Assembly (NCBI RefSeq): GCF_041431415.1
Contig: NZ_CP107845.1
Span: 8,060,001 to 8,124,000 of the forward strand
Reading direction: 5' to 3'
DNA length: 64,000 nucleotides
DNA from: Streptomyces sp. NBC_00513
GTDB lineage: Bacteria > Actinomycetota > Actinomycetes > Streptomycetales > Streptomycetaceae
Position numbers and translations under genes: made by a program. A model generated the notes under the pieces. The model made no database searches. It saw only the letters and a program-made list of their open reading frames with translations, and was not told the DNA's origin. The first letter of the stretch is position 1, and each line of letters opens with the position of its first letter. Shown here in pieces: positions 1 to 25,500 of this stretch.

Positions 1-1
1 G

Positions 2-3000
2 GAACGCCTCCTCGCCCACATCCGCTCCACCCCCGGACCCGACGCCACCGACATCGCCCTCTCCCTGGCGACCACCCGCACCGCCTTCCCGCACCGCGCG
101 GCGGTCATCGGCGCCGACCACGACCAGCTCGTCCAGGGACTGACAGCCCTGGCACACGGCGACACCTCCGGCACGGAGGCCCTCCAGGGAACGGCATCAG
201 CCGGTGGCAGCCGGACGGCGTTCCTGTTCTCGGGGCAGGGGAGCCAGCGGCTCGGGATGGGGCGTGAGCTGTACGGGGCCTTCCCGGTGTTCGAGGAGGC
301 CTTCGAGGCGGTGTGCTCCGCCCTGGACGCGCACCTCGAACAGCCCTTGCGGGACGTCGTGTTCGGTGAGGACGCGGAGCTGCTGAACGGGACCGGGTGC
401 GCGCAGCCGGCGTTGTTCGCGGTCGAGGTGGCGCTGTTCCGGCTGGTGGAGTCCTGGGGTGTGCGGCCGGACTTCCTGGCGGGGCATTCGGTGGGCGAGT
501 TCGCCGCCGCGCATGTGGCGGGGGTGTTCTCGCTGGAGGATGCGGCGGCTCTGGTGGCTGCTCGTGGTCGTCTGATGCAGGCGCTCCCGGCCGGGGGTGT
601 CATGGTGGCGGTGCAGGCCTCGGAGGGCGAGGTACGTGAACTGCTGGCCGGTCACGAGGACCGTGCGGGTATCGCCGCCGTCAACGGACCGTCATCGGTG
701 GTGGTTTCGGGCGCGTCGGACGCCGTGACCGCCGTCGTCGACCGTCTGTCGGCCGACGGCCGGAAGACCAAGGCGCTCTCGGTCTCGCACGCCTTCCACT
801 CGCCGCTCATGGACCCGATGCTGGCCGACTTCCGCAAGGTCGTGGAGACGGTCACCTTCCACCCCCCGCGCGTGCCCGTCGTCTCCACGCTGACCGGTGA
901 GCCAGTGTCGGGGGAGGAGTTCCGCTCCGTCGACTACTGGGTCCGCCACGTCCGCGAGGCCGTCCGCTTCGGCGACGCGGTCAACTCCCTCGCCGACAAC
1001 GGCGTCCGTACCTTCCTGGAGATCGGCCCCGGCGGGGTGCTCACCGCCCTGGCTCAGGAATCCCTGGACGAGCACGCGATCACGGTCCCCCTGCTGCGCG
1101 CCGACCGCGCCGAGGGCCTGGCGGTCACCACCGGCCTCGCCCAGCTCCACGTTCACGGGATTCCCGTCGACTGGACGGCCGTCCTCGCCGGACGCGGCGC
1201 CCGGCGCATCGACCTCCCCACCTACGCCTTCCGCCGCACGCCGTACTGGCTCCACCCCGCCGACCCGCACGAGAGCGGACCCGTGGCGCCCGCCGACCCG
1301 GCGGCGGACGGGTTCTGGGAAGCCGTCGACAACCAGGATCTGGCCTCCCTGGCAGGGCAGTTGGAGGTCGACGGGGACTCTCCGCTCAGCACCGTACTCC
1401 CCGCCCTGTCCCAGTGGCGTCGGCAGCAGCGGGACCGGTCCCTCGTCGACGGGCGGCGCTATCGGATCGTGTGGAAGCCGCTCACCGGCCGGAAGGCCGC
1501 GGAGCTGACCGGTGCCTGGCTGCTCGCCGTCCCCGCGGGCGCCGAGGAGGACCCCACGGTCACCGGTGTCACGGCCGCACTGTCCCGCCACGGCGCCGAC
1601 GTCGTACCGATGGTCGTAGGCGATGACGAGGACCGTCCGGAGCTGGCCGCACGCCTGCGCCTGGAGCTCGGCGACACCGCGCCGGCCGGAGTCCTGTCGC
1701 TGCTCGCGCTCGCCGAGGCGCCGCACCCCGCCCACCCGGAGCTGCCCGCCGGGCTCGCCATGACGACGCTGTTCGTCCAGGCGCTGGGTGACGCAGAGGT
1801 AGCGGCGCCGCTCTGGTGCGTCACCGCGGGAGCGGTCGCGGTCGGTCGCTCCGACGCGCTGACCAGCCCTGTCCAGGGGATGGTCTGGGGCCTCGGCCGT
1901 TCGTTGGCCCTGGAGTTCCCGGAGCGCTGGGGTGGACTGGTCGACCTGGCCGGTGTGCCGGACGAGCGGACGGCTCGCCGTCTGGTGTCCGTACTGTCCG
2001 CCTCCGCACCTGTAGCCGGCTCCGCCGCCGAGGACCAGCTCGCGATCCGCTCGTCCGGGATCTTCGTCCGGCGCCTGGTGCGTGCCGTCACCGGCGCCGT
2101 ACCGGCCGGTGGCGCCTGGCAGCCGCGCGGCACCGTACTGATCACCGGTGGCACCGGCGCGCTCGGTGCGCGCGTGGCGCGGTACGTCGCCGAGCGTGGC
2201 GCGGAACACGTCGTACTGACCGGCCGCCGCGGCCCCGAGGCCCCCGGAGCGGCCGAACTGGCCTCTGAGATGCAGCAGTTGGGTGCCGAGGTCACCGTCG
2301 TGGCCTGCGACGTGTCCGACCGTGAGGCCGTCGCCGGCCTGCTCCGGTCGCTGCCCGAGGGCCGGTACCCGCTGTCGGCGGTGGTGCACGCGGCCGGCCT
2401 GCCGCAGTTCGCGCCCACCGACTCCCTGGACCTCGGCGACCTCGCGGACGTCGTCTCCGCCAAGGTGTCGGGCGCGACGCACCTCGACGCACTGCTGGGC
2501 GACCGGCCCCTCGACGCCTTCGTCCTCTTCTCCTCGGTCGCCGGCGTGTGGGGCAGCGGCCGGCAGGCCGCCTACTCGGCGGCCAACGCGTTCCTCGACG
2601 GACTCGCCGAGCGGCGGCGCTCCCGCGGCCTCGCCGCCACGGCGGTGGCCTGGGGTCCCTGGGCGGACGGCGGCATGGTGGACGGCGACGGAGCCGAAGC
2701 GCACCTGCGCCGCCGCGGCCTGCCGGCGATGTCCCCGGACACCGCGATCGGTGCGCTCCAGCGGGCCCTGGACCACGACGACACCGCGGTCGTCGTCGCG
2801 GACGTCAGCTGGGACCGGTTCGCGCCCGCCTTCACCGTCGCCCGCCCCAGCCCGCTCCTCGCCGACCTGCCGGAGGCGCGCACCGCCCTCGCCGGGACCG
2901 CGTCGACCACGGGCAGCGGCGGCCGGGCCGACAGCGCCGCGTCCTCCCTCGGCACCGAGCTCGCGACCCTCGCGGAGCCGGAGCGCCGCCGCGTCCTGCT

Positions 3001-6000
3001 CGACCTCGTCAGGACCGAGGTGGCCCGCGCGCTCGGCCACCCGGGCCGGGACGCGGTGGCCTCCGACCGGGCCTTCAAGGACCTCGGGTTCGACTCGCTC
3101 ACCGCCGTCGAACTGCGCAACCGGCTCAACACCGCCACCGGGCTGCGGCTGCCCACCACCCTGGTCTTCGACCACCCCAACGCCGCCACGCTCGCCGGCT
3201 TCCTGGCCGGCGAGGTCGCAGGAGAAGCCCCCGCCACCGAAAACGCGAGCGCCGCCATGCCGGCCGCGCGCCCGGCGACGGCCCCCGACGAGCCGATCGC
3301 CATCGTCGCCATGAGCTGCCGGTTCCCCGGTGGCGCGAACTCCCCCGAGGAGCTGTGGCAGCTGCTCGTGGACGGCGTCGACGCCATGTCGACCTTCCCC
3401 GCCGACCGCGGCTGGAACCTCGACGCCCTGTACCACCCGGACCCCGAGCACCCCGGCACCACGTACGTCGACGAGGGCGCGTTCCTGTACGACGCCGGTC
3501 GCTTCGACTCCACGTTCTTCGGGATCTCCCCGCGCGAGGCCCTCGCCATGGACCCGCAGCAGCGGCTGCTCCTGGAAGCCGCCTGGGAGGCACTGGAACG
3601 CGCCCGGATCGCACCCTCCGCCGTCCGCGGCAGCCGGACCGGTGTCTTCGTCGGCTCCGGCTACCAGGGCTACGGCGCCGGCCTGGGCGAGCTGCCCGAC
3701 GGCGTCGAGGGGCACCTGCTCACAGGCGGCTCCAGCAGCGTCATGTCGGGCCGGATCGCGTACTCGCTGGGCCTGGAGGGGCCCGCCATGACCGTGGACA
3801 CGGCCTGCTCCTCGTCGTTGGTCGCCCTCCACCTGGCCACGCAGGCCCTGCGTCAGGGCGAGTGCGAGCTCGCGCTCGTCGGGGGCGCGGCCGTGATGGC
3901 GAGCCCCAACGCCTTCGTGGAGTTCAGCCGGCAGCGCGGGCTGGCCGCCGACGGCCGCTGCAAGCCGTTCGCGGCCGCCTCCGACGGCACCGGCTGGGGC
4001 GAAGGCGTCGGCATGCTGCTCGTCGAGCGGCTCTCGGACGCGCAGCGCAACGGCCACCCGGTACTCGCCGTCGTACGGGGCAGCGCGGTCAACCAGGACG
4101 GCGCGAGCAACGGCCTCACCGCCCCCAACGGCCCCGCCCAGCAGCGGGTCATCCGACAGGCCCTCGCGAACGCGGGCCTGTCGCCCGCCGACGTCGACGC
4201 GGTGGAGGCACACGGCACCGGCACCACCCTGGGCGACCCGATCGAAGCACAGGCGCTCCTGGCCACGTACGGCCAGCACCGGCCGGCCGACCGGCCCCTG
4301 TGGCTCGGCTCCCTCAAGTCCAACATCGGGCACACGCAGGCCGCTTCCGGCGTGGCCGGTGTGATCAAGACCGTGATGGCGCTGCGGCACGGCATGCTGC
4401 CGAAGACCCTGCACGTGGACGCGCCCACCCCGCACGTCGACTGGTCGGCGGGCGCGGTCCGCCTCCTCACCGAGCCCGTGCCATGGACGGAACACGACCG
4501 CCCCCGACGGGCGGCGGTCTCCTCGTTCGGAGTCAGCGGCACCAACGCACACACCATCATCGAGCAGGCCCCGGCCACGGCGCGGGAGGAGAACAGGGCG
4601 CCTGCCGAAGGGGGTTACCTGTCCTGGACGGTGTCCGGCAAGAGCGAAGCCTCCCTGCGGGCACAGGCCCGCAACCTCCTGACCCACACGACGAACCACC
4701 CGGACCTCGCCCCGGCGGACCTCGCCCTCTCACTGGCCGAGTCCCGCACCGCCCACCCGCACCGCGCGGTCGTCCTCGGCCGCACCACGGCCGAACTGGC
4801 CGCAGGCCTGGAGACCCTGAGCCGGGGCGAGTCGGCCGCGGAACTCGTACGGGGCGTCGCGCACCCGGCGGAGGGACGCACCGGGTTCCTGTTCTCGGGG
4901 CAGGGGAGTCAGCGGCTGGGGATGGGCCGTGAACTGTACGCGGCCCACCCGGTGTTCGCGGATGCCTTCGACGCGGTGTGTGCTCATGTGGACGGTCACC
5001 TGGAGCGTCCGCTGCGCGATGTCGTGTTCGGTGAGGACGCGGAGCTGCTGAACCGGACGGAGTACGCGCAGCCGGCGTTGTTCGCGGTCGAGGTGGCGTT
5101 GTTCCGGCTGGTGGAGTCGTGGGGTGTGCGGCCGGACTTCCTGGCGGGGCATTCGGTGGGTGAGTTCGCGGCCGCCCATGTGGCGGGGGTGTTCTCGCTG
5201 GAGGATGCGGCGGCTCTGGTGGCTGCTCGTGGCCGTCTGATGCAGGCGCTTCCGGTCGGGGGTGTCATGGTGGCGGTGCAGGCCTCGGAGGGCGAGGTAC
5301 GTGAACTGCTGGCCGGTCATGAGGACCGTGCGGGCATCGCCGCCGTCAACGGACTGTCATCCGTGGTGGTTTCGGGCGCGGAGGACGCCGTAGTCGCAGT
5401 CGTCGACCAGCTGTCAGCGGACGGTCGCAGGACAAAGGCCCTGTCCGTCTCGCACGCCTTCCACTCGCCGCTCATGGACCCGATGCTGGCCGACTTCCGC
5501 AAGATCGTCGAAGCCGTCGTCTTCGAAGCCCCGACCCTGCCCATCGTCTCCACCCTCACCGGACGCCCGGTCGCGGCGGAGGAGTTCGGCTCCGTGGACT
5601 ACTGGGTCCGCCACGTCCGTGAGGCCGTCCGTTTCGCGGATGCCGTCACGGCCCTCGCCGACGAGGGCGTGGGCACCTTCCTGGAGATCGGCCCGGGCGG
5701 AGTCCTGACAGCCATGGCCGAGGGTGTCCTCGAAGGCGGCGCCACCGTCATCCCCGTCCTGCGCGCCGACCGTGCCGAGCCCCTGGCCGTCACCACCGCC
5801 CTCGCCCAGCTCCACGTCCACGGCACCCCCGTCGACTGGACCGCCGTCCTCGACGGACACGCAGCCCGTACCGTCGACCTCCCCACCTACGCCTTCCAGC
5901 GCGAGCACTACTGGCTCGAAACAGCCGCCGTCCCGCCGGCCCGGGGGACCGGATCCGAGGGCTCGGCGGAAGCGGAGTTCTGGGAGGCGGTCGAGAGCGG

Positions 6001-8134
6001 CCGGCCCGAGGCGCTTGCCGAGCGGCTGGGCGTGGAGTCCGGGGCGCCGCTGGAATCGCTGTTCGGCGCGCTGTCCACCTGGCGTGAGGAGAGCCGTACC
6101 CGTTCCACGCTGGACGGCTGGCGCTACCACGCGGTGTGGGAGCCGCTCACCGACATGCCGTCCGGCCGCCTGTCGGGCACCTGGCTGGTCGTGGCGCCGG
6201 ACGCGGAGGCCGCCGAGCCGTACGTCCGCACGCTGCGCGACCGCGGAGCCGGCCCGCTCACCGTCACCGTCCCCGACCCCGGGGCCGACCGTACGACGCT
6301 CACCGCGCTGCTGCGGGACGCGGTGGCGGGGGTCCCGGCACCCGTGGCCGGGGTGCTGTCGCTGCTGGCGTTCGACGAGCGCAGCCACCCGGTCCACACC
6401 GGCCTGCCGGCAGGCCTGACGGCCACCGTGGCGCTCGTACAGGCCCTGGCCGCGCAGGAGCTGGACGCGCCGCTGTGGTGCGTCACCGCGGCCGCCGTGT
6501 CGGTGCGCGGCTCCGAGCCGCTCACCCGGCCGCTCCAGAGCCTCGTCTGGGGCCTCGGGCGGGCGGTGGCGCTGGAGACCCCGCAGCGCTGGGGCGGTCT
6601 GGTCGACCTCCCCGCGACGCCGGACGAGCGGGCGCTCGCGCGGCTGGCCGACGTACTCGGTGACCCCGGCGGCGAGGACCAGCTCGCGGTACGCGCCTCC
6701 GGAGTCCTGGCGCGCAGGCTGGCCCGGATGCCCCGGGGCACCGGCGGCGCCGACCGCGCCTGGAAGCCGCGCGGCACCGTACTGATCACCGGTGGTACGG
6801 GCTCCCTCGGCGGGCACGCCGCCCGCTGGCTGGCCCGCGGCGGCGCCGAGCACCTGGTCCTCACCAGCCGGCGCGGCGAAGCCGCCCAGGGTGCGTCCGA
6901 ACTCGCCGCCGAACTCAGGGCGCTGGGCGCCAGGGTCACGGTCGCCGCGTGCGACGTCGCCGACCGCGCGGCCCTCGCGGCCCTACTGGAAGGGCTCGCC
7001 GACGACCCGGCACCGCTCACCGCCGTCGTGCACGCCGCGGGACTTCCGCAGTTCTCGGCCGTCGCGGACACGAGCTCGACGGAACTCGCCGCCGTCGTAT
7101 CGGCCAAGGTCACCGGTGCGGTCCACCTGGACGTGCTGCTCGCTGACCGGGAGCTGGACGCCTTCGTCCTCTTCTCGTCCGTCTCCGGTGTGTGGGGCAG
7201 CGGCAGCCAGGCCGCCTACTCCGCGGGCAACGCCTTCCTCGACGCTCTCGCCCAGCACCGCCGGGCCAGGGGACTCGCCGCGACCGCCGTCGCCTGGGGC
7301 CCCTGGGCCGAGGGCGGCATGGCCGCCGACGGCGGGGCCGAGGAGTACCTGCGGCGCAGCGGACTGCCCTCGCTGTCCCCGGCCCTCGCGGTGTCGGCGC
7401 TCCAACTCGCCATGGACCGCGACGACACCGCGGTGGTGGTGGCCGACGTCGACTGGCCGAGGTTCGCACCGTCCTTCACCATCGGCCGGCCCAGCGCCCT
7501 GCTCGCCGCCCTCCCCGAGGCCCGGGCGGCGCTGGACGGCACCGAAGCGGGTGACGCAGCCGACGCCACCACGGCCACGGCCGCGGACCTGGTGCGGAAT
7601 CTCTCCCGGCGCACCCCGCAGGACCGGCACGAGCTGCTGCTGGAACTGGTCCAGAAGGAGGCCGCGGCCGTACTGGGCTACCCGGGTACGGACGCGGTCG
7701 AGCCCGATCGCGCCTTCCGGGACCTCGGCTTCGACTCGCTGACCGCGGTCGAACTCCGCAACCGGATCGGCGCCGCGACGGGGCTGCGGCTCCCGATGAC
7801 GATGGTCTTCGACCACCCCACCCCCGGCGGGCTCACCGACCGGCTCCTCGACGAGCTGCACCCCGCAGGAGCCGACGGCGGCCACCCGGACGGAACACCG
7901 CACGGAAAGCCGGACGAAACCCCGGGCGAAGCCCACGTCCGGCAGGTCCTCGCCTCGATCCCGCTGGCCCGCCTGCGGGACGCCGGGCTGATGGACGCCC
8001 TGCTGGACCTGGCGGCAGGGCCGTCCGGCGCCGCCGCCCGCGACCTCGCGAGCAGCCCGGACGCAGGCGCCGCCATCGCGGAGATGGACCTCGACAACCT
8101 CATCGAACTGGCGCTTGGCGACAGCGAAGCCTGA
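2..8134 (+). CDS. Modular type I polyketide synthase A, 5' end outside window (AT-KR-ACP / KS-AT-KR-ACP)
   Basis: The frame is open from base 2, so the gene starts to the left of the window. First, partial module: AT with GHSVG (Ser at 488-490) and HAFH (788-799), KR with GGTGALG near 2150, and ACP with Ser at 3095-3097 in GFDSL. Second module: KS from about 3290 with Cys at 3806-3808 in TACSSS and the EAHGTGT and NIGHT histidines, AT with Ser at 5153-5155 and HAFH, KR with GGTGSLG near 6790, ACP with Ser at 7736-7738. HAFH plus GHSVG is the usual malonyl-CoA signature. Both KRs have Trp before the catalytic Tyr (GVWGSG..AAY) and no LDD, so they are A-type and should leave a hydroxyl. The last 90 or so residues after the ACP look like a C-terminal docking domain. 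A 23-bp gap leads to synthase B. Confidence 0.97.
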   Translation, partial: ERLLAHIRSTPGPDATDIALSLATTRTAFPHRAAVIGADHDQLVQGLTALAHGDTSGTEALQGTASAGGSRTAFLFSGQGSQRLGMGRELYGAFPVFEEAFEAVCSALDAHLEQPLRDVVFGEDAELLNGTGCAQPALFAVEVALFRLVESWGVRPDFLAGHSVGEFAAAHVAGVFSLEDAAALVAARGRLMQALPAGGVMVAVQASEGEVRELLAGHEDRAGIAAVNGPSSVVVSGASDAVTAVVDRLSADGRKTKALSVSHAFHSPLMDPMLADFRKVVETVTFHPPRVPVVSTLTGEPVSGEEFRSVDYWVRHVREAVRFGDAVNSLADNGVRTFLEIGPGGVLTALAQESLDEHAITVPLLRADRAEGLAVTTGLAQLHVHGIPVDWTAVLAGRGARRIDLPTYAFRRTPYWLHPADPHESGPVAPADPAADGFWEAVDNQDLASLAGQLEVDGDSPLSTVLPALSQWRRQQRDRSLVDGRRYRIVWKPLTGRKAAELTGAWLLAVPAGAEEDPTVTGVTAALSRHGADVVPMVVGDDEDRPELAARLRLELGDTAPAGVLSLLALAEAPHPAHPELPAGLAMTTLFVQALGDAEVAAPLWCVTAGAVAVGRSDALTSPVQGMVWGLGRSLALEFPERWGGLVDLAGVPDERTARRLVSVLSASAPVAGSAAEDQLAIRSSGIFVRRLVRAVTGAVPAGGAWQPRGTVLITGGTGALGARVARYVAERGAEHVVLTGRRGPEAPGAAELASEMQQLGAEVTVVACDVSDREAVAGLLRSLPEGRYPLSAVVHAAGLPQFAPTDSLDLGDLADVVSAKVSGATHLDALLGDRPLDAFVLFSSVAGVWGSGRQAAYSAANAFLDGLAERRRSRGLAATAVAWGPWADGGMVDGDGAEAHLRRRGLPAMSPDTAIGALQRALDHDDTAVVVADVSWDRFAPAFTVARPSPLLADLPEARTALAGTASTTGSGGRADSAASSLGTELATLAEPERRRVLLDLVRTEVARALGHPGRDAVASDRAFKDLGFDSLTAVELRNRLNTATGLRLPTTLVFDHPNAATLAGFLAGEVAGEAPATENASAAMPAARPATAPDEPIAIVAMSCRFPGGANSPEELWQLLVDGVDAMSTFPADRGWNLDALYHPDPEHPGTTYVDEGAFLYDAGRFDSTFFGISPREALAMDPQQRLLLEAAWEALERARIAPSAVRGSRTGVFVGSGYQGYGAGLGELPDGVEGHLLTGGSSSVMSGRIAYSLGLEGPAMTVDTACSSSLVALHLATQALRQGECELALVGGAAVMASPNAFVEFSRQRGLAADGRCKPFAAASDGTGWGEGVGMLLVERLSDAQRNGHPVLAVVRGSAVNQDGASNGLTAPNGPAQQRVIRQALANAGLSPADVDAVEAHGTGTTLGDPIEAQALLATYGQHRPADRPLWLGSLKSNIGHTQAASGVAGVIKTVMALRHGMLPKTLHVDAPTPHVDWSAGAVRLLTEPVPWTEHDRPRRAAVSSFGVSGTNAHTIIEQAPATAREENRAPAEGGYLSWTVSGKSEASLRAQARNLLTHTTNHPDLAPADLALSLAESRTAHPHRAVVLGRTTAELAAGLETLSRGESAAELVRGVAHPAEGRTGFLFSGQGSQRLGMGRELYAAHPVFADAFDAVCAHVDGHLERPLRDVVFGEDAELLNRTEYAQPALFAVEVALFRLVESWGVRPDFLAGHSVGEFAAAHVAGVFSLEDAAALVAARGRLMQALPVGGVMVAVQASEGEVRELLAGHEDRAGIAAVNGLSSVVVSGAEDAVVAVVDQLSADGRRTKALSVSHAFHSPLMDPMLADFRKIVEAVVFEAPTLPIVSTLTGRPVAAEEFGSVDYWVRHVREAVRFADAVTALADEGVGTFLEIGPGGVLTAMAEGVLEGGATVIPVLRADRAEPLAVTTALAQLHVHGTPVDWTAVLDGHAARTVDLPTYAFQREHYWLETAAVPPARGTGSEGSAEAEFWEAVESGRPEALAERLGVESGAPLESLFGALSTWREESRTRSTLDGWRYHAVWEPLTDMPSGRLSGTWLVVAPDAEAAEPYVRTLRDRGAGPLTVTVPDPGADRTTLTALLRDAVAGVPAPVAGVLSLLAFDERSHPVHTGLPAGLTATVALVQALAAQELDAPLWCVTAAAVSVRGSEPLTRPLQSLVWGLGRAVALETPQRWGGLVDLPATPDERALARLADVLGDPGGEDQLAVRASGVLARRLARMPRGTGGADRAWKPRGTVLITGGTGSLGGHAARWLARGGAEHLVLTSRRGEAAQGASELAAELRALGARVTVAACDVADRAALAALLEGLADDPAPLTAVVHAAGLPQFSAVADTSSTELAAVVSAKVTGAVHLDVLLADRELDAFVLFSSVSGVWGSGSQAAYSAGNAFLDALAQHRRARGLAATAVAWGPWAEGGMAADGGAEEYLRRSGLPSLSPALAVSALQLAMDRDDTAVVVADVDWPRFAPSFTIGRPSALLAALPEARAALDGTEAGDAADATTATAADLVRNLSRRTPQDRHELLLELVQKEAAAVLGYPGTDAVEPDRAFRDLGFDSLTAVELRNRIGAATGLRLPMTMVFDHPTPGGLTDRLLDELHPAGADGGHPDGTPHGKPDETPGEAHVRQVLASIPLARLRDAGLMDALLDLAAGPSGAAARDLASSPDAGAAIAEMDLDNLIELALGDSEA

Positions 8135-8157
8135 TCAACGGCCTGAGTACGGAGCAC

Positions 8158-19431
<11,274 letters not shown>

Positions 19432-19513
19432 GCACCCGGACCCCCACGGTGCACACCTCCGCGGCCGCACCACCGCACCACACTCCAGACGCATCCCGGC
19501 GGGTGAACGAGAC

Positions 19514-22500
19514 ATGCAGAACCAGCACGACGAACACAACGAGTCCGGCAGCAACGGCCAGGGCGACAATGAACAGAAACTGCTGGACTACCTCAAGCGC
19601 GTGACGGCGGACCTCAAGCAGACCCGGCGCCGCCTCCACGAGGTGGAGGCCAAGGACCAGGAACCCATCGCCATCGTGGCCATGAGCTGCCGCTACCCGG
19701 GACAGGTGGACAGCCCCGAAGCGCTCTGGAAGCTCGTCGACAGCGGCTCCGACGCCATCACCGGCTTCCCCACCGACCGGGGCTGGGACCTCGAAGGCCT
19801 GTACGACCCGGACCCGGGCACGCCCGGCAAGTGCTACACCCGCGAGGGCGGGTTCCTCCACGAGGCGGCCCGCTTCGACCCCGGCTTCTTCGGGATGTCC
19901 CCCCGCGAGGCCCTCGCCACCGACCCGCAGCAGCGGCTGCTCCTCGAAGTCGCCTGGGAGGCGTTCGAGCGGGCCGGGATCGCCCCCACCTCCGTCAAGG
20001 GATCCCGGACCGGCGTGTTCCTCGGCCTCGCCTACCAGGGCTACGCGGGCAGCGGTGACACCCGCGAGGAACTGGAGGGCTTCCTGCTCACCGGCACCGC
20101 CCCGAGCGTCGCCTCCGGCCGCGTGTCGTACACCTTCGGGCTCGAAGGCCCGTCGCTGACCGTGGACACCGCCTGCTCCTCCTCCCTGGTCGCCCTGCAC
20201 CTGGCGGTCCAGGCCCTGCGCCAGGGCGAATGCTCGATGGCCCTCGCGGGCGGGGCCGCCGTCATGGCCGCCACCGGCATGTTCACCGAGTTCAGCCGCC
20301 AGCGGGGACTGGCCGTCGACGGCCGTTGCAAGTCCTTCGCCGCCGAGGCCGACGGGACCGGCTGGGGCGAGGGCGTCGGCATGCTGTTGGTGGAGCGGTT
20401 GTCGGACGCGCGGCGTAAGGGTCATCCGGTGCTGGCGGTGGTGCGCGGGTCGGCCGTGAACCAGGACGGTGCCTCGAACGGCCTGACGGCGCCGAACGGT
20501 CCTGCGCAGCAGCGGGTCATTGAACAGGCCCTGGCGAGTGCCGGGTTGTCGGCTTCGGATGTGGATGTGGTGGAGGCGCACGGTACGGGTACGAGGCTCG
20601 GTGACCCGATCGAAGCGCAGGCGCTGTTGGCCACGTACGGGCAGGACCGGCCGGAGGGCCGGCCGCTGTGGCTGGGTTCGCTGAAGTCCAATATCGGGCA
20701 CACCCAGGCCGCCGCAGGTGTGGGCGGGATCATCAAGATGGTCGAGGCGATGCGGCACGGGGTCCTGCCCAAGACCCTGCACGCGGACCAGCCGTCCCCG
20801 CACGTCGACTGGTCGGCCGGATCCGTACGCCTCCTCACCGAGCCCGTCGCGTGGACGGAGAACGGCCACCTGCGCCGGGCAGCCGTATCGTCCTTCGGCG
20901 TGAGCGGGACCAACGCCCACACCATCATCGAGCAGGCCCCGCCGGCACCCGACGCCGGGGAAGACCCGGCCGGGCAGAACCGGACCGACCCCGACGGCGG
21001 CCCGCTTCCCGTGGCCTGGACCCTCTCGGGGCGCAACGCCTCCGCCCTGCGCGAACAGGCGGAACGGCTCCTGACCCACCTCCTCGGGCTCGGTGACGTC
21101 AGCCCCGTGGACGTCGCCCACTCCCTGGCCACCTCACGTGCCGCACTGGAACACCGCGCCGCCGTCGTCGGTACCGACCTGCCCGAACTCCTCGCCGGTG
21201 TGAAGGCGATGGCCAAGGACACGCCTGCCGCCCAACTGGTCCAGGGGACCGGCGGACGCGACGGAGCCACCGCGTTCCTGTTCTCGGGGCAGGGGAGCCA
21301 GCGGCTGGGCATGGGACGCGAGCTGTACGCCTCCTCTCCCGTGTTCACGGAAGCCTTCGACGCGGCCTGCTCCGTGCTGGATCCCCACCTCGAACACCCC
21401 GTGAAATCAGTCGTGTTCGGTGAGGACGCGGAGCTGCTGAACCGGACCGGCTGCACACAGCCGGCGTTGTTCGCGGTCGAGGTGGCGCTGTTCCGGCTGG
21501 TGGAGTCGTGGGGTGTGCGGCCGGACTTCCTGGCGGGTCATTCGGTGGGTGAGTTCGCGGCCGCGCATGTGGCGGGTGTGCTCTCGCTGGAGGACGCGGC
21601 GCGGCTGGTGGCGGCGCGCGGCCGTCTGATGCAGGCGCTTCCGGTCGGGGGCGTCATGGTCGCGGTGCAGGCCTCGGAGGACGAGGTACGTGTACTGCTG
21701 GCCGGTCGTGAGGGCCGTGCGGGCATCGCCGCCGTCAACGGGCCTTCGTCCGTGGTGATTTCGGGCGCGTTGGACGCCGTGACCGCCGCCGTCGACCGAC
21801 TGTCGGCCGACGGCCGGAAGACCAAGGCGCTGTCCGTCTCGCACGCCTTCCACTCGCCGCTGATGGACCCGATGCTGGCCGAGTTCCGCAAGGTCGTCGA
21901 AACGGTCACCTTCCATGCCCCGCGCACGCCCGTCGTCTCCACCCTCACCGGACGTCCGGTCCCGTCGGAGGAGTTCTGCTCCGTCGACTATTGGGTCCGC
22001 CACGTCCGCGAGACGGTCCGTTTCGCCGACGCGGTCACGGCCCTCGCCGACGAGGGTGTGGACACCTTCCTGGAGATCGGCCCCGGCGGCGCCCTGACCG
22101 CCATGGCTCAGGATCTGCTGGTCGAAGCGGTCACCGTTCCCCTCCTGCGCACGGACCGCCCCGAGGCCCTGGCCGTCACCACCGCCCTCGCCCGGCTCCA
22201 CGTCCACGGCACCCCCGTCGACTGGACCGCCGTCCTCGCCGGACGCGGCGCCCGGCGCATCGACCTGCCCACCTACGCCTTCCAGCGCACCCGCTACTGG
22301 CTCGAAGCAGCCGCACCCACCCGAGGCGCCCGGTCCACGGTCGAGGACTGGCAGTACGACGTCATCTGGAAGCAGCTGGCCGACCCGGCGACCACGCCCC
22401 TCGACGGGCACTGGCTGCTGGTCCTGCCCGAGGTCGCTCCGGATCACGACAGCGGCTCCGTACCCCTCGCCGCCGGACTCCGGGACGCGCTCGCGGCACA

Positions 22501-25500
22501 CGGCGCCCGCGTCACCTGCCTCACCGTCGACGGCGCGGAGGACCGGGAGGCACTCACCGCACGGCTGCGCGAGGCCGCCGACGGCACGGCCCTGCGCGCG
22601 GTCGTCTCCCTGCTCGGAACGGACGAACGTCCGACGGCGGGCCTGGCCGCACTGCCCGCCGGAGTCTCCGGCACCCTGACCCTGGTCCAGGCGTTGGGCG
22701 ACGCGCACATCGGGGCACCGCTGTGGTGCGCCACGCGCGGCGCGGTGTCCACCTCGCCTGCCGACCAGGCGGTGACGGCCCCCGCCCAGGCCCAGATCTG
22801 GGGGCTCGGCCGGGTGGCCGCGCTGGAGCACCCGGACCGGTGGGGCGGCCTCGTCGACCTGCCCCGGGTCTGCGACGGGGCCGTACTGGAGCGGCTCCTC
22901 GCCACCCTCGGCGCCGGCGGCCCGGAGGACCAGCTCGCCGTCCGCGCGGACGGCCTCTACGCCCGCCGGCTCGCCCGCACCACCGAGGCGGACGCCCGGC
23001 CGGCCGGGGAATGGCACCCCCGGGGAACGGTGCTGATCACCGGCGGGACCGGCGCGCTGGGCGGGCACGTCGCCCGGCTGCTCGCCGCGCGCGGCGCCCA
23101 ACACCTGGTGCTGACCAGCCGCCGAGGCCCCGCCGCCGACGGCGCCGACGAGCTGCGCACCGAACTGGAGGAGCTGGGCGCCCGCGTGACGCTGGCTGCC
23201 TGCGACGTGTCCGACCGGGACGCGCTGGCCCGGCTGCTCGCCGACCTGACCGGCGGCCCCGAAACCGCCGAGGCCCCGCTCACCGCCGTGGTGCACACGG
23301 CGGGCGTGGACACCCCCGCTCTGCTCGCCGACACCGGTCCGGCGGCCTTCGCCGCCGTCCTGGCCGCCAAGGCGACGGCCGCCACCCACCTCGACGAGCT
23401 CCTCGACGAACTCCCCGGCGGCCCCGCCGAACTGGACGCGTTCGTGCTGTTCTCGTCCATCGCCGGGGTGTGGGGTGCGGGCGGCCAGGCCGCGTACAGC
23501 GCCGCCAACGCCCACCTCGACGCGCTCGCCGCCGCCCGCCGGGCCCGCGGCCTGCGGGCCACCGCCCTCGCCTGGGGCCCCTGGGCCGACGCGGGCATGG
23601 CCGCCGGCCCCGAGATCGCCCAGGGTCTGCGGCGGCGCGGCCTCGAACCCCTGGCCGCCGAATCCGCGCTCACGGTGCTGGAGCGCGCGGTCGGCCGGAA
23701 CGCGACCGCCGTGACCGTCGCCGACGTGCACTGGCCGCGCTTCGCCCCCACATTCACCGTCGGCCGCCCCAGCCCGCTGCTCGGCGACCTGCCCGAGGTC
23801 CGGGAGGCGGACTCCGCACCGTCCGGGCACTCCGGCGGGGCCGCCGACACCGCGGCCGCCCTGCGCCGGGCCCTCGCCGGGGCGGAGCCCGCCGAACGGG
23901 ACCGCACGCTCGTGGAACTCGTACGGGCCGAGGCCGCGGCCGTGCTCGGACACCCGGGCCCCGAGGCCGTCGAGCCCGGGCGGGCCTTCCGCGACCTCGG
24001 CTTCGACTCCCTGACCGCCGTCGAACTGCGCAACCGGCTGGCCGCAGCCACCGGGCTGAAGCTCCCCACCACCCTGGTGTTCGACTACCCGTCGGCCCTC
24101 GACCTGGCGGGCGCGCTCCTCGTCGAACTCCTCGGCACCGCCGACACCACCGGGGCCGCGGCCGCACCCGTCCGGGCCGACGACGAACCGATCGCGATCG
24201 TCGCCATGAGCTGCCGCTACCCGGGCGGGGTCCGCTCCCCGGAAGAACTGTGGCGGCTGGTGGACGAGGGCACGGACGCGATGTCGGTGTTCCCCGACAA
24301 CCGGGGCTGGGACCTGGACACCCTCTACCACCCCGACCCCGACCACCCCGGAACGACGTACGCCCGGGCCGGCGGCTTCCTCTACGACCTGGCCGACTTC
24401 GACGCCGCGTTCTTCGGGATCTCGCCGCGCGAGGCCACCGCCATGGACCCCCAGCAGCGGCTGCTCCTGGAAACCTCCTGGGAGGCCTTCGAGCGGGCCG
24501 GCATCGACCCGGCGAGCGTGCGCGGCAGCCGTACCGGCGTGTTCGTCGGCTCCGGGTACCAGGACTACATCCGGCGCGGCCTCGCCGTGCCCGAGGACGT
24601 CGAGGGCTACCTCGGCACCGGCAACGCGGCCAGCGTCGCCTCCGGACGCATCGCCTACACCCTCGGTCTCGAAGGCCCCGCCGTCACCGTCGACACCGCC
24701 TGCTCCTCCTCGCTCGTGGCCCTGCACATGGCGGCGCAGGCCCTGCGCCAGGGCGAATGCGAACTCGCCCTGGCCGGCGGGGTGACGGTCATGTCCAGCT
24801 CCGGCGCCTTCGTCGAGTTCAGCCGGCAGCGCGCCCTCTCCGCCGACGGCCGCTGCAAGGCCTACTCCGCCGACGCCGACGGCACCGGCTGGGGCGAAGG
24901 CGTCGGCATGCTGCTGGTGGAGCGGCTCTCCGACGCCCGCCGCAACGGACACCGGGTCCTCGCGGTGGTCCGTGGCAGCGCCGTCAACCAGGACGGCGCC
25001 TCCAACGGCCTGACCGCCCCCAGCGGACGCGCCCAGCAGCTCGTCATCCGCCAGGCCCTCGCCAACGCCGGACTGTCCGCCTCCGACGTCGACGCGGTCG
25101 AGGGCCACGGCACCGGCACCCGCCTCGGCGACCCCATCGAAGCCTCCGCGCTGCTGGCCACGTACGGCCAGGACCGCGCGGGGGACCGGCCGCTGTGGCT
25201 GGGCTCCCTGAAGTCCAACATCGGGCACACCCAGGCCGCGGCCGGAGCGGGCGGCATCATCAAGATGGTGCAGGCCCTGCGCCACGGCGTCCTCCCCAGG
25301 ACCCTGCACGCCGACGAGCCGACCCCGCACGTCGACTGGAGCACCGGCGCCGTCCGGCTGCTGACCGAACCCGTCGCCTGGGATGTGGCCGACCGCCCCC
25401 GGCGGGCCGCGGTCTCCTCCTTCGGCATGAGCGGGACCAACGCCCACGTCATCATCGAGGAAGCCCCGCAGGCACCGCCCGCCGCCGCCCGCCCCGACGC

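Noticed and set aside
692..4699. 1335-residue - strand frame antisense to synthase A, and similar long antisense frames to 29.6 kb
   Set aside because: Their translations are Gly/Arg/Val-rich with no motif; they arise because GC-rich third positions keep the opposite frames open.
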